DNA from: an uncultured Eubacteriales bacterium
Lineage (GTDB): Bacteria > Bacillota > Clostridia > Christensenellales > Borkfalkiaceae
Assembly (NCBI GenBank): GCA_902767455.1
Contig: CACXHH010000057.1
Location: 1 to 9,371, forward strand
Length of the DNA: 9,371 nt
Reading direction: 5' to 3'
The position numbers were made by a program, and so were the translations under genes. Numbering within the stretch: position 1 is the stretch's first letter; each line of letters begins with the position of its first letter. The notes under the pieces were generated by a model that saw only the letters and a list, made by a program, of their open reading frames with translations, did no database searches and was not told the DNA's origin. Positions 1 to 6,411 of this stretch are shown here, piece by piece.

Positions 1-326
1 AAAGAGATAACTATATGGCTTGCATGCGCAAGGTACGTTTCAAGGATAATAGCGAGAGATAAGAAAAGAACATTCAAAGAAGAAACGGTCGAAACGATAT
101 CCGTTGATCACGATTACAAGACGAATAAACAGATAGACGAAGAACAAAAAAGCATACAGTCAACAATACGAAAGATGAAACTGACGAAAGCTGAAAAGAT
201 GTATTCAAATGCTACATGACGGAAATGACCTTCGTACAGATAGCGAAATGTTTAAGCGTAGATAATTCCACCGTTTGGCACAGAAGACGCCGCCTTCAAA
301 ACAAATATATAACATACGTTAATTAG
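1..326 (+). pseudogene. Sigma-70-like/HTH regulator, 3' part, frameshifted
   Basis: The gene enters from the left edge. Reading from base 1, the frame is open to a stop at 217-219 and gives a basic, helical stretch (ITIWLACARYVSRIIARDKK, then a linker, then KLTKAEK). From 195 the next frame carries the natural continuation, KDVFKCYMTEMTFVQIAKCL followed by SVDNSTVWHRRRRLQ, and ends at TAG 324-326. The joined product looks like sigma-70 region 4: a T-F-x-Q-I-A helix, a turn (LSVDNSTV) and an arginine-rich recognition helix. Small sigma-like HTH proteins of this kind are common in clostridial mobile elements; that origin is inference here. The break is explained by one missing A in the A-run at 194-197. 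It could be a real mutation or a sequencing/assembly error. GC of the first 300 bases is about 39 percent by hand count, lower than in the operon to the right. The N-terminus is outside the window. Confidence 0.6.
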
Positions 327-363
327 CCGATAATCGACATATACACCAACTTACAACAAACTT

Positions 364-397
364 AAAGCCGAGCGTTCTGTAGAACTCTCGGCTTTTT
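364..397 (+). terminator. Intrinsic terminator after the sigma-like gene
   Basis: AAAGCCGAG (364-372) pairs with CTCGGCTTT (387-395). After one C/T mismatch, GTTC pairs with GAAC, closing a TGTA tetraloop. A run of five T (393-397) follows on the plus strand, which is a standard Rho-independent terminator for the gene ending at 326. The hairpin lies just beyond the 3' end of the convergent minus-strand operon (last stop at 406-408). It may therefore stop transcription from both sides, although the minus-strand T-tract is only three bases long. Confidence 0.85.
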
Positions 398-405
398 CGT
401 GGCTT

Positions 406-1365
406 TTATTTATTGTTCGAGCCGTTGGATTTGGCGTCGTTGATGCATTCTACTGTCATCTGAATGCTTTGGGGATAGTTGCCGAATTTATCTCCGAAGA
501 TATTGATCCCGCCCACGTTTTTCGCATTATCCTTTACCCCTATTTTAAAAGAGATATAATCTTTTTCATTTAATTTCAAATCGTTCAGGCAGATTTTTCC
601 GACGTACAGATTATCCAAAAAACTACCCGATTTCGTTATATTAAGTCTTTTCAACAGTCCGAATTGCGTTGAAGTGGTAGGCCACCACTCGGGCGAGTAA
701 GCGCCTCTTTTTCCGCCGAAATCGCCCGGTGAGCGCCATTCGCATATTTCCTTATCGTTTATCCAAAAGGTTATATCCGACGGATACTCGTTCCGAAAGC
801 CCGGGGCTTCGGAACAACATTCGAGCGAAAACTGCAAACTCAACGTCTTATCAGCGTCCATTTCACGCTGAAAACGGTATTCGACGTATCCGCTGTAAAA
901 CCACAATAGCTGCGCGGCGAATCTGTTGGGATTATAAAAAGTTTGTCTGTCGTCGTCTTTTCCGATAAAGCCGTTTTCGTCGAGCATACCGCAGGTAGGT
1001 TTTATATCGAAGTCGTAAAACGCCCCGACGGGCATGTTTATCGTATACTTGCCGACGCTTTCTTCGTCCTTTATCGCCTGCATAAAGTCAACGATAAGCC
1101 GCTCGTATTTTATCGAGCATAATTTTATCGAGCCGTGTTTTCCCGCCTGATACGACGTTCTTATAAGGTCGGCGTCTTCGAGAATTTTGACGTTTACGGA
1201 AATAGTCGAAACGGAAACGTTCAATTTGAACGCCAACTCTTTGACCGTCAGCGGACTGTTTACTATCTCGCGAACGATACTTCTTCTCAGCTCCGTTCCG
1301 AGCGCCACAGCTATTTTTGCGACGGAATAATCATCGCTGCTTTTGACCATAAAGTATTTTTCCAT
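406..1365 (-). CDS. ArsR-family transcriptional regulator with large C-terminal domain
   Basis: A 319-residue DNA-binding regulator, cytoplasmic (no signal peptide or TM segment). Residues about 15-75 form a winged helix-turn-helix: LTVKELAFKLNVSVSTISVN (39-58) covers the two HTH helices, followed by a K-I-L-E-D-A-D-L-I wing approach. Residues about 105-308 form a second, aromatic-rich domain (PTCGMLDE, QLLWFYSGYVEYRF, SPGDFGGKRG, GDKFGNYPQS). I recognise this pattern from roughly 300-residue clostridial ArsR regulators found beside glycosidase genes; classical ArsR repressors are only about 100 residues. The C-terminal part probably senses a sugar or another ligand, which is inference. The gene is last in the operon, 4 nt after the GH32 stop, so it probably autoregulates the operon. 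AGGG lies about 7 nt before the ATG. A second in-frame ATG at 1350, preceded by GGAAA, is a possible alternative start. Confidence 0.85.
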   Translation of the reverse strand: MEKYFMVKSSDDYSVAKIAVALGTELRRSIVREIVNSPLTVKELAFKLNVSVSTISVNVKILEDADLIRTSYQAGKHGSIKLCSIKYERLIVDFMQAIKDEESVGKYTINMPVGAFYDFDIKPTCGMLDENGFIGKDDDRQTFYNPNRFAAQLLWFYSGYVEYRFQREMDADKTLSLQFSLECCSEAPGFRNEYPSDITFWINDKEICEWRSPGDFGGKRGAYSPEWWPTTSTQFGLLKRLNITKSGSFLDNLYVGKICLNDLKLNEKDYISFKIGVKDNAKNVGGINIFGDKFGNYPQSIQMTVECINDAKSNGSNNK

Positions 1366-1369
1366 TGAT

Positions 1370-2935
1370 TTACCCTATTACGATATCGCTTTTTTCAACC
1401 GTCACGAGCGTTTCGCCCACACTCTCGAAGAAAATCCCGTCAGCCGTTTCGGGGTTATAGGTAAGAGCGGACATAGTCATTTCTCCGTCTCCGAAGAAAA
1501 CTTCGATACTGCTTTTGTCGATAAAAATATCCATAACGAGTTTATCGTCTTTTATTTCGTATTCGGCAAAGCGGGTAGTTCCGTTGCTTCCGTCGCGCTC
1601 ATCGGCGGAAACGATATACTTATTGTTCTTTCGGCAAAGCTTTACTAGCCCCCGCGTTTTATCGTAAGAAACGTAAGTATCGTACGTTTCGTCTGACAGC
1701 ATAGATATTTTAAAATACGTCGACGACTTCATATCGGCAACGATCTTTAATCTTACGCACCTTCCGTTTACACCGTCAAGAGTCGTCTTTTCGGTGACGG
1801 AAGCCGACTTCGTTATCGTATTTTTACAATAAGCGTCTATTCCCGTCACGGGTTTTTGATAAAGTTTGCCGTCTTTTAACGACAATTCGCGCGGCAAACA
1901 CAGCATTCCTTCCCAACCGTCGCCAAGCTCGGCGGGAACCCACGTTCTGCCCCACGAGTTCATCCAGGAAGATAAAATTATCTTGTCGTTTGCGCCGTAT
2001 ATTATCTGCGACGCGTAAAAATCAAGCCCCCTGTCTATTTCGACGAACGCGCCCGCGTCCATCACGCCCGTAGAGTAGTCTATCTTTCCCAGAGCGTATA
2101 TGCACGAATTGTAATTTACGAAGGCGTAGCCGTTGTGCGGGTAGTCAACGGGCGAGCAGGAAAAAAGGTCTACGTCACCGAACGAAACGAAGCTCGGGCA
2201 CTCCCAGCAAAAGCCTGCCGAAGTCCTTCTCAACAAATTGTTTTTGAAAGTCCAGTTGAACAGGTCGTAAGATTCGTAAAGCAAGACCTTTGCGGCGCCC
2301 TGTTCCATCGTTCCGACGAGAAGGTAATATTTATCTTCGTGCTTCCAGATATACGGATCGCGGAAGTCGACAAGACTCGTCCCCGCGGGTATCTTATCCG
2401 CGCCTATAAGCGGGTTATTCGCATATTTTACGAAATTGACACCGTCGTCGGAATAAGCAAGGCACTGCGTCTGCACCCTTAAACCGTTACGGTCGTGGTT
2501 GCCCGTATAAACGAGATAGAGCCTGTCGCCGACGGCAATAGCCGAACCCGACCAGCAGCCGTCGCAGTCGTAATCGTGATCGGGTGCAAGGACGATCCCG
2601 AGATGTTTCCAGGAGATCAGATCGTCGCTCACGGCGTGCCCCCAACACGTAGGCGTTGCGCCCGGATCGTAAGGGTTAGCCTGAAAGAACATATGATACT
2701 GACCTTTGAAATAGATAAAACCGTTCGGATCGCCCAGCCTTCCGAGTTGCGGCGTAAGATGATACGTACCCTTATAGCGGTCGTTTATTCCGTTTATATT
2801 TAAAGCAATATATTCGTTTGCCTTTTTTACCATATCCGTCTCCTTAACCTGATCTTCACTGCACGAACTTGCCGCAAGCGTTGTCGTCAATGCGAGCGCG
2901 CAGCAAAGAAAACGATATATTATTCTTTTTTTCAT
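1370..2935 (-). CDS. GH32 family beta-fructosidase, secreted lipoprotein
   Basis: A glycoside hydrolase family 32 enzyme (sucrose, inulin or levan type), predicted to hydrolyse terminal beta-fructofuranosyl bonds outside the cell. Residues 1-24 are a lipoprotein signal (charged KKR, hydrophobic core, AASSC) with the lipidated Cys at 25. The five-blade propeller carries all three catalytic motifs: DPNG with nucleophile D69, RDP at 192-194 (transition-state stabiliser D193), and WEC with acid/base E245. Also visible are the family features YHLTPQ before the nucleophile, WGHAVSDDLISW (98-109) and WSGSA (128-132). The C-terminal beta-sandwich is shown by SIEVFFGDGEMTMSAL near the end. The length of 521 aa is normal. 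The residue before the nucleophile is Gly (LGDPNG) instead of the usual Asn (MNDPNG). The start codon overlaps the upstream stop by one base (TAATG), with AAGGTG just upstream. Exact substrate (sucrose, inulin or levan) cannot be read from sequence. Confidence 0.95.
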   Translation of the reverse strand: MKKRIIYRFLCCALALTTTLAASSCSEDQVKETDMVKKANEYIALNINGINDRYKGTYHLTPQLGRLGDPNGFIYFKGQYHMFFQANPYDPGATPTCWGHAVSDDLISWKHLGIVLAPDHDYDCDGCWSGSAIAVGDRLYLVYTGNHDRNGLRVQTQCLAYSDDGVNFVKYANNPLIGADKIPAGTSLVDFRDPYIWKHEDKYYLLVGTMEQGAAKVLLYESYDLFNWTFKNNLLRRTSAGFCWECPSFVSFGDVDLFSCSPVDYPHNGYAFVNYNSCIYALGKIDYSTGVMDAGAFVEIDRGLDFYASQIIYGANDKIILSSWMNSWGRTWVPAELGDGWEGMLCLPRELSLKDGKLYQKPVTGIDAYCKNTITKSASVTEKTTLDGVNGRCVRLKIVADMKSSTYFKISMLSDETYDTYVSYDKTRGLVKLCRKNNKYIVSADERDGSNGTTRFAEYEIKDDKLVMDIFIDKSSIEVFFGDGEMTMSALTYNPETADGIFFESVGETLVTVEKSDIVIG

Positions 2936-3768
2936 TATTCACCTTTATATAATCCTTTATCGACGAGCTCCGGGAATTGCCGCGCGTTGATGAATTTATC
3001 GAACTGCCGACAACTGACCAGAAACCAGCCGAGTAATGCCGACGGCAACGCAAAAAGTATCAGGACGGAAAACGCAATATATTTGAGCAAGATACTCCGT
3101 ATAAGCGTTATCGCCGCCATGCCAATTATTAAAGCTACTGCCGCAAGCGTTTGCGGAACGGAACGCAGATATATCGAAAACGCCGTTTTTATCGTTTCGC
3201 TAAACTTCAATTTATACACCGTCGTAAGCGACACCGTGTACAACAGTACGGGTAAAAACACTACGAGAACGAACCCGACGGGTATGACCGAAATTATAAA
3301 AGATTTGTAACGTCCGAGCGCAAACGACGCGAAATACGACAACAGCCCGAATACCGTAAACGTTACGATAATTATCGGCGAATTGCTCTTAACGCCGTCA
3401 AAAAAATCAAATTTAAAAAATACGGGTTCGAGCCAGGCGAGCCTTTTTATTATAACCATAACACCCGCCAAACCGACGGAAAACAGCGGAAACGCCACGA
3501 CCGATAAAAGGTCAAACAGCGCCGTCGTCGAATTTACGAGAGCTTTTGCTTCTTCCGCCGACAAATTACCCTTCGCCTGTTCGGAAAATACGGCTACTAT
3601 CTCGATATCCTTCACGAGCGACAGAGCCGCAAGCGGCAAGCAAAATATAAGGAGAATAAGCCCCGTTTTAAACAGCTTCCCCCACTCGAAAACGAATCTG
3701 TCCTTGAACAGCCGCCAACGGGTATCGGGAAGGTCTTTTTTTGTAAATTCTCTTTTACTTCTATTCAC
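2935..3768 (-). CDS. Six-TM membrane protein, YesL/DUF624-like
   Basis: A 277-residue integral membrane protein with six predicted hydrophobic segments (about 35-52, 87-108, 131-151, 157-179, 205-222, 230-252), a basic N-terminus and a short charged C-terminal tail. The motif around 186-210 (LKFSETIKTAFSIYLRSVPQ then TLAAV) and the spacing of the helices resemble the DUF624/YesL family, whose members sit in sugar ABC-transporter operons of Bacillota. The family's biochemical role is not established. No EAA loop typical of ABC permeases (EAAxxDG) is visible, so it does not look like a standard importer subunit even though it is similar in size. The start codon is GTG, overlapping the upstream TGA (GTGA, 4 nt), and is preceded by GCGGAAAAAGT, which contains a weak Shine-Dalgarno. 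The stop codon overlaps the GH32 start. Confidence 0.65.
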   Translation of the reverse strand: MNRSKREFTKKDLPDTRWRLFKDRFVFEWGKLFKTGLILLIFCLPLAALSLVKDIEIVAVFSEQAKGNLSAEEAKALVNSTTALFDLLSVVAFPLFSVGLAGVMVIIKRLAWLEPVFFKFDFFDGVKSNSPIIIVTFTVFGLLSYFASFALGRYKSFIISVIPVGFVLVVFLPVLLYTVSLTTVYKLKFSETIKTAFSIYLRSVPQTLAAVALIIGMAAITLIRSILLKYIAFSVLILFALPSALLGWFLVSCRQFDKFINARQFPELVDKGLYKGE

Positions 3769-4376
3769 GAACTTTTTCCGCTCAATATTTTTTTGACGAG
3801 ATAAACGGCGTCGGCGTTTTCGCCGCCGTTAAACGACCCGACGCGCGACGAATTTTTATTAAACAGAAGATAGTAATCTTCTTCTAACGCGCCGTCAAAC
3901 GACGACTCGTTTACGATATAGCCTTTGCGTGTATCTTTATCGTATATTTTTATCCCGTAGCACGTGGAATCGACCGTTAAAAGCTCAACGCTGCCGAAAG
4001 CTTCTTCGAGCTCGGCTGCGACAAGCGGCAAGAACTTCGACTTGTTGACACGCTCGAATAACGATGCGGGTATTACGAACAAATCGCATTCGGCGCCCTT
4101 TATCGTGAAAAACATATCGATATACGCGTCTTTTTTATCGTATACGAATGATTCGACGGCTCGTACGTTTTCAGGTCTTATGCTTTCAAAATACTCGTCG
4201 AGCTTTTGTTCGTCGGCTTTTTCCGTACAAACGAAAATTTTTACCGTTTCGCTTTTCGACGGTCTTAAGGCGAGCGAAAACGCCCAACCGAGAGCGAAGG
4301 TCACCGCAAGCGCGACAACGACGTACAGAGCGAAAAATCTTTTCAGATGCGTAATAAAGCGGGATCTCGTATTCAT
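3765..4376 (-). CDS. Membrane-anchored protein resembling one lobe of a solute-binding protein
   Basis: I do not recognise a named family for this 203-residue protein. It has a basic N-terminus and one strong TM segment (about 14-36) without a lipobox Cys, so the remaining 165 residues are probably extracellular and tethered. The exported part begins with a beta strand (TVKIFVC, 44-50), continues with a helix and then CDLFVIPASLFERVNKSKFL (97-116). It ends with YYLLFNKNSSRVGSF and a last helix (DAVYLVKKIL). The phrase 'D-L-F-V-I-P-A-S-L-F-E ... F-L-P-L' and the terminal helix recall extracellular solute-binding proteins of ABC importers, but the protein is about half their usual length of around 400 residues. 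A minimal or degenerate binding lobe is inference. It is cotranscribed with the ABC ATPase and GH32 genes, overlapping both neighbours by 4 nt. Confidence 0.7.
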   Translation of the reverse strand: MNTRSRFITHLKRFFALYVVVALAVTFALGWAFSLALRPSKSETVKIFVCTEKADEQKLDEYFESIRPENVRAVESFVYDKKDAYIDMFFTIKGAECDLFVIPASLFERVNKSKFLPLVAAELEEAFGSVELLTVDSTCYGIKIYDKDTRKGYIVNESSFDGALEEDYYLLFNKNSSRVGSFNGGENADAVYLVKKILSGKSS

Positions 4377-4855
4377 ACTTTTTCCGCCTTATATGAAAAT
4401 ATCACTCTGTCGACGAGCATGAATTCTATAGTTTCTCCCTCAGAAAACGAAGGTTGAAACTCTTTTTCGAGATAAACGACGAACGACGCCCGCCCGTCTT
4501 TGATCGTTATTTCTTGAAAGAACCTGTTTGAAAACGTTATTACGTCGCCGATTTTTTCTATACTGCCCGTAACCGTTTTTTTATCCGACGAGATCATACG
4601 CCGTACGAATTTTACGTCGTTTCGTAACGGAACGATCGCGCCGAAAACGAGATAAACCGCCGCCCAGCAAGCGGCAACGTCGTAAACGTTAAGGATTATC
4701 CTGAACGCCAACGCGTTTTCCGCCGTCAAAAAGACGAAAAACAAAACGTTTGTCGTTATCGTAACGACGAATAACGCCGCAAGTATCAGCGCATGTCGTT
4801 TGATTTTTGCGTTCTCACGCTTAATTTGCAGTTCGTTATACAAAGGCGTTTGCAT
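4373..4855 (-). CDS. Two-TM membrane protein with C-terminal beta-rich domain
   Basis: A hypothetical 160-residue protein with no family recognised. A short basic, helical N-terminus (ELQIKRENAKIKRH) precedes two TM segments (about 22-44 and 52-76) that form a hairpin. Residues about 80-160 form a soluble, beta-rich domain (VTGSIEKIGDVITFSN, EITIKDGRASFVVYLE, ETIEFMLVDRVIFSYK) of a type that could be an OB-like barrel or a NfeD-like fold. With both TMs paired, this domain should be on the cytoplasmic side, where it could contact the ATPase encoded just upstream. The gene starts within the 3' end of the ATPase gene (20-nt overlap), with AAAGGA about 8 nt before the ATG, and overlaps the next gene by ATGA. 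The tight coupling argues for a joint complex; this is inference. Confidence 0.7.
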   Translation of the reverse strand: MQTPLYNELQIKRENAKIKRHALILAALFVVTITTNVLFFVFLTAENALAFRIILNVYDVAACWAAVYLVFGAIVPLRNDVKFVRRMISSDKKTVTGSIEKIGDVITFSNRFFQEITIKDGRASFVVYLEKEFQPSFSEGETIEFMLVDRVIFSYKAEKV

Positions 4856-5567
4856 CGAAAAGTCCTTTAACGGTTTGGTCGTTACTATCGTAAATCTCGG
4901 CGGGCGTACCCGTAAGAACGAGTTTTCCTTCGTCCATAACGAATATCTTGTCTGCCATTGCGGTCGCTTCGGTCAGGTCGTGAGTGACGAACAAAGTCGT
5001 TCCGCCGAATTTTTTAAGCGTTTGCCTGATAAAAATACGAGCTGAAGCCCTTGCCTGCGCGTCGAGATTGCTCAACGGCTCGTCCATAAGAATGACCGAA
5101 GGGCGTTTTACGAGCGCGCGCGCAAGTACGACGCGCTGTTTCTGACCGCCCGATAGCTGACGCGGTTTTCTCGAAAGATAATAATCTATATCGAGCTTTT
5201 TCGCCACGTCGTTTACCCGCGATATAATTTCGTCCCTTCCTGCGCCCGCAATCCTGAGCGGAAACGCGATGTTTTCAAACGCCGTCATGTGCGGATACAA
5301 AGCGTATTCCTGAAAAACGTACGCCACGTTTTTTTCGGCGGACGACAGTTCCTTTATTTCCTTTCCGCCTATCGAAGCGCTACCGTCGTAATCGATAAGC
5401 CCGGCGACGGTCTTTAAAAGCGTAGTTTTTCCACAGCCCGATCTTCCTATTATAACGCTTATTTCGTCGCTTTCAAAACAAGCGGAAAAACCGTTTAACG
5501 CAACGGTATCTCCGCTCTTTTTGTTTTGATAACGAACTTTTACGTCTTTTAAAACAATTTCAGGCAT
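4836..5567 (-). CDS. ABC transporter ATP-binding protein, CUT1-like core without TOBE extension
   Basis: A complete nucleotide-binding domain of 243 residues: Walker A GRSGCGKT (41-48), Q-loop FQEYALYPHMT (Q86), signature LSGGQKQR (138-145), Walker B VILMDEP (158-164), D-loop SNLD (166-169) and switch histidine H196 (FVTHD). The FQEYALYPHMT and NIAFPLRI stretches match the carbohydrate/polyamine-type importer ATPases (MsmX, UgpC, PotA relatives). Those proteins are usually about 350-370 residues, with C-terminal TOBE/OB domains that contact regulators. Here the protein ends right after the ATPase core (TPAEIYDSND...AFV). It is the first gene of the operon, behind the promoter at about 5598-5626. 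No typical permease gene lies in the window, so the partner membrane proteins are unknown. The co-encoded two-TM and YesL-like proteins are candidates, or permeases encoded elsewhere. The start has only a weak GGGTG ribosome site. Confidence 0.93.
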   Translation of the reverse strand: MPEIVLKDVKVRYQNKKSGDTVALNGFSACFESDEISVIIGRSGCGKTTLLKTVAGLIDYDGSASIGGKEIKELSSAEKNVAYVFQEYALYPHMTAFENIAFPLRIAGAGRDEIISRVNDVAKKLDIDYYLSRKPRQLSGGQKQRVVLARALVKRPSVILMDEPLSNLDAQARASARIFIRQTLKKFGGTTLFVTHDLTEATAMADKIFVMDEGKLVLTGTPAEIYDSNDQTVKGLFDANAFV

Positions 5568-5597
5568 TTTACACCCGATACACAGCCGATTTATTAT

Positions 5598-5626
5598 ATA
5601 TTACCATAAAACAAAGCGGCTTTCAA
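5598..5626 (-). promoter_or_regulatory. Sigma-70-type promoter of the ABC-GH32 operon
   Basis: On the minus strand, TTGAAA (5626-5621, -35, 5 of 6 consensus) is followed by a 17-nt spacer ending in TGG and then TAATAT (5603-5598, -10, 4 of 6), giving an extended -10. The ATPase start codon follows about 30 nt downstream. An exact TATAAT also lies at 5598-5593, but its spacing to any -35 is poor. This is the only clear promoter candidate in the 89-bp gap between the SGNH gene and the operon. Confidence 0.5.
5613..5623. promoter_or_regulatory. Candidate operator palindrome within the promoter
   Basis: AAAGC-G-GCTTT is a perfect 11-base inverted repeat lying in the -35/-10 spacer and touching the -35 box. 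A repressor bound here would block RNA polymerase, and the operon encodes an ArsR-type regulator as its last gene. Such a short palindrome can occur by chance, so the link to that regulator is inference. Confidence 0.25.
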
Positions 5627-5656
5627 TAGTTTTGATTTATATTTCGTCAAACTTTT

Positions 5657-6361
5657 TTATTTATCGAGTTTAAGAGCTTTACGAAGTATTTCTCTCAATC
5701 TGATATATCCCTTCCGACTGAAATGCAGGTAGTCGGAAACGAAATATTCGGCGTTGGGCTTTTCGTCATAATTATCGTCGTCATAGAAGGCGTATTCCGT
5801 TTCGACCATTTCAACCCAGTCTTTACCTTCGCAGTATTCGCGCATAATGCGGTTACAGGCGATTATTTCGGCGCGCTTGTTCCAACGAATATTTTCGCCG
5901 CAAATATTTATCGTAAGCAGATAAATATGCACGTCGGGAATAGTTTCCTTGAACATCTCGAGAACGCCTTGCAGACACTGTTCGTAATTATCTCCGCCCC
6001 TTGCCGCGCATTCGCCTATCCTGTTAAGGTCGGCGATATCGTTGGTACCGAGCGACATTATAATAGTAGTGGGGTTTTCTCTTTTCAATATTTTTTGACT
6101 TTTCTGCCAGTAAATACTCGAAGTTCCGCCTACCGCGACGTTCACGAGATTTTCAACGCCCAGCAGATCTTCGACGCAGTTATCTTTCCACAGATCGAAA
6201 AGCGAATCGCCTACCATCAACGTTTTAACGACTCTTTCTTCTTCTGCGGGTTTGCCGCTATCCGAAGCGCCGCCCGCGCCGTTGCAGGCGCAAAGCGACA
6301 AGGCGCAGCTTACCGTAATTATACAGACGAGAACTGATAAAACCGATCTTTTCATTTTCAT
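5657..6361 (-). CDS. SGNH/GDSL-type esterase lipoprotein
   Basis: A 234-residue secreted hydrolase of the SGNH fold, probably an esterase or deacetylase acting outside the cell. Residues 1-25 are a lipoprotein signal with the LCAC lipobox (Cys26), then a short Gly/Ser/Glu-rich linker. All four SGNH blocks are visible: block I MVGDSLFD (Ser53 nucleophile), block II NVAVGGTSS (Gly78/79), block III LGTND (Asn107) and block V SDYLHFSRKGY (Asp210, His213). A Cys-rich middle (C118, C129, C154, C169, C177) is notable, though pairing is unknown. It is 50 nt downstream of the MORN lipoprotein, with a hairpin in the gap, and is the last gene of the MORN/SGNH cluster. The ribosome site is weak (AAAAAAG before ATG). 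A second ATG at 6355 is also possible. The substrate is unknown; surface glycans are plausible from context. No clear terminator follows before the next promoter. Confidence 0.9.
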   Translation of the reverse strand: MKMKRSVLSVLVCIITVSCALSLCACNGAGGASDSGKPAEEERVVKTLMVGDSLFDLWKDNCVEDLLGVENLVNVAVGGTSSIYWQKSQKILKRENPTTIIMSLGTNDIADLNRIGECAARGGDNYEQCLQGVLEMFKETIPDVHIYLLTINICGENIRWNKRAEIIACNRIMREYCEGKDWVEMVETEYAFYDDDNYDEKPNAEYFVSDYLHFSRKGYIRLREILRKALKLDK

Positions 6362-6375
6362 AATTCTTTTTTAAA

Positions 6376-6401
6376 GGGGAAGGTGCGTGAAAGCCTTCCC
6401 C
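6376..6401 (-). terminator. Hairpin between MORN and SGNH lipoprotein genes (attenuator-like)
   Basis: GGGGAAGG and CCTTCCCC form a perfect 8-bp stem with a 10-nt loop. On the minus strand the stem is followed by TTTAAAAAAG. The T-run is only three bases, so it is a weak terminator or an mRNA-stabilising/processing hairpin. It begins 10 nt after the MORN stop codon and ends 14 nt before the SGNH start, so it may lower SGNH expression relative to MORN. Confidence 0.5.
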
Positions 6402-6411
6402 GCCGTAATTA

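Noticed and set aside
189..204. Programmed -1 frameshift in the sigma-like gene
   Set aside because: The codons at the junction (GAA AAG) do not form a standard slippery heptamer; the P-site codon would mispair after slipping. A lost A in the A-run is the simpler explanation.
2495..2803. Plus-strand open frame opposite the GH32 gene
   Set aside because: Antisense shadow over well-conserved GH32 motifs; no independent coding evidence.
5593..5598. Perfect TATAAT upstream of the ABC ATPase gene as the -10 box
   Set aside because: The distance to TTGAAA is 22 nt, too long, and no other acceptable -35 is positioned for it. TAATAT, 17 nt from TTGAAA and with an extended TG, fits better, although alternative use is possible.
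5568..5656. Intrinsic terminator after the SGNH gene
   Set aside because: Only a short AAAGC/GCTTT palindrome with no loop and a distant AGCCG/CGGCT pair are present; neither forms a convincing hairpin followed by a T-run. Read-through into the ABC-GH32 operon cannot be excluded.
5723..6337. Long plus-strand open frame opposite the SGNH gene (about 200 codons)
   Set aside because: It mirrors the codons of the minus-strand SGNH gene, whose catalytic motifs are intact. It shows no recognisable domain and no ribosome site that I can see.
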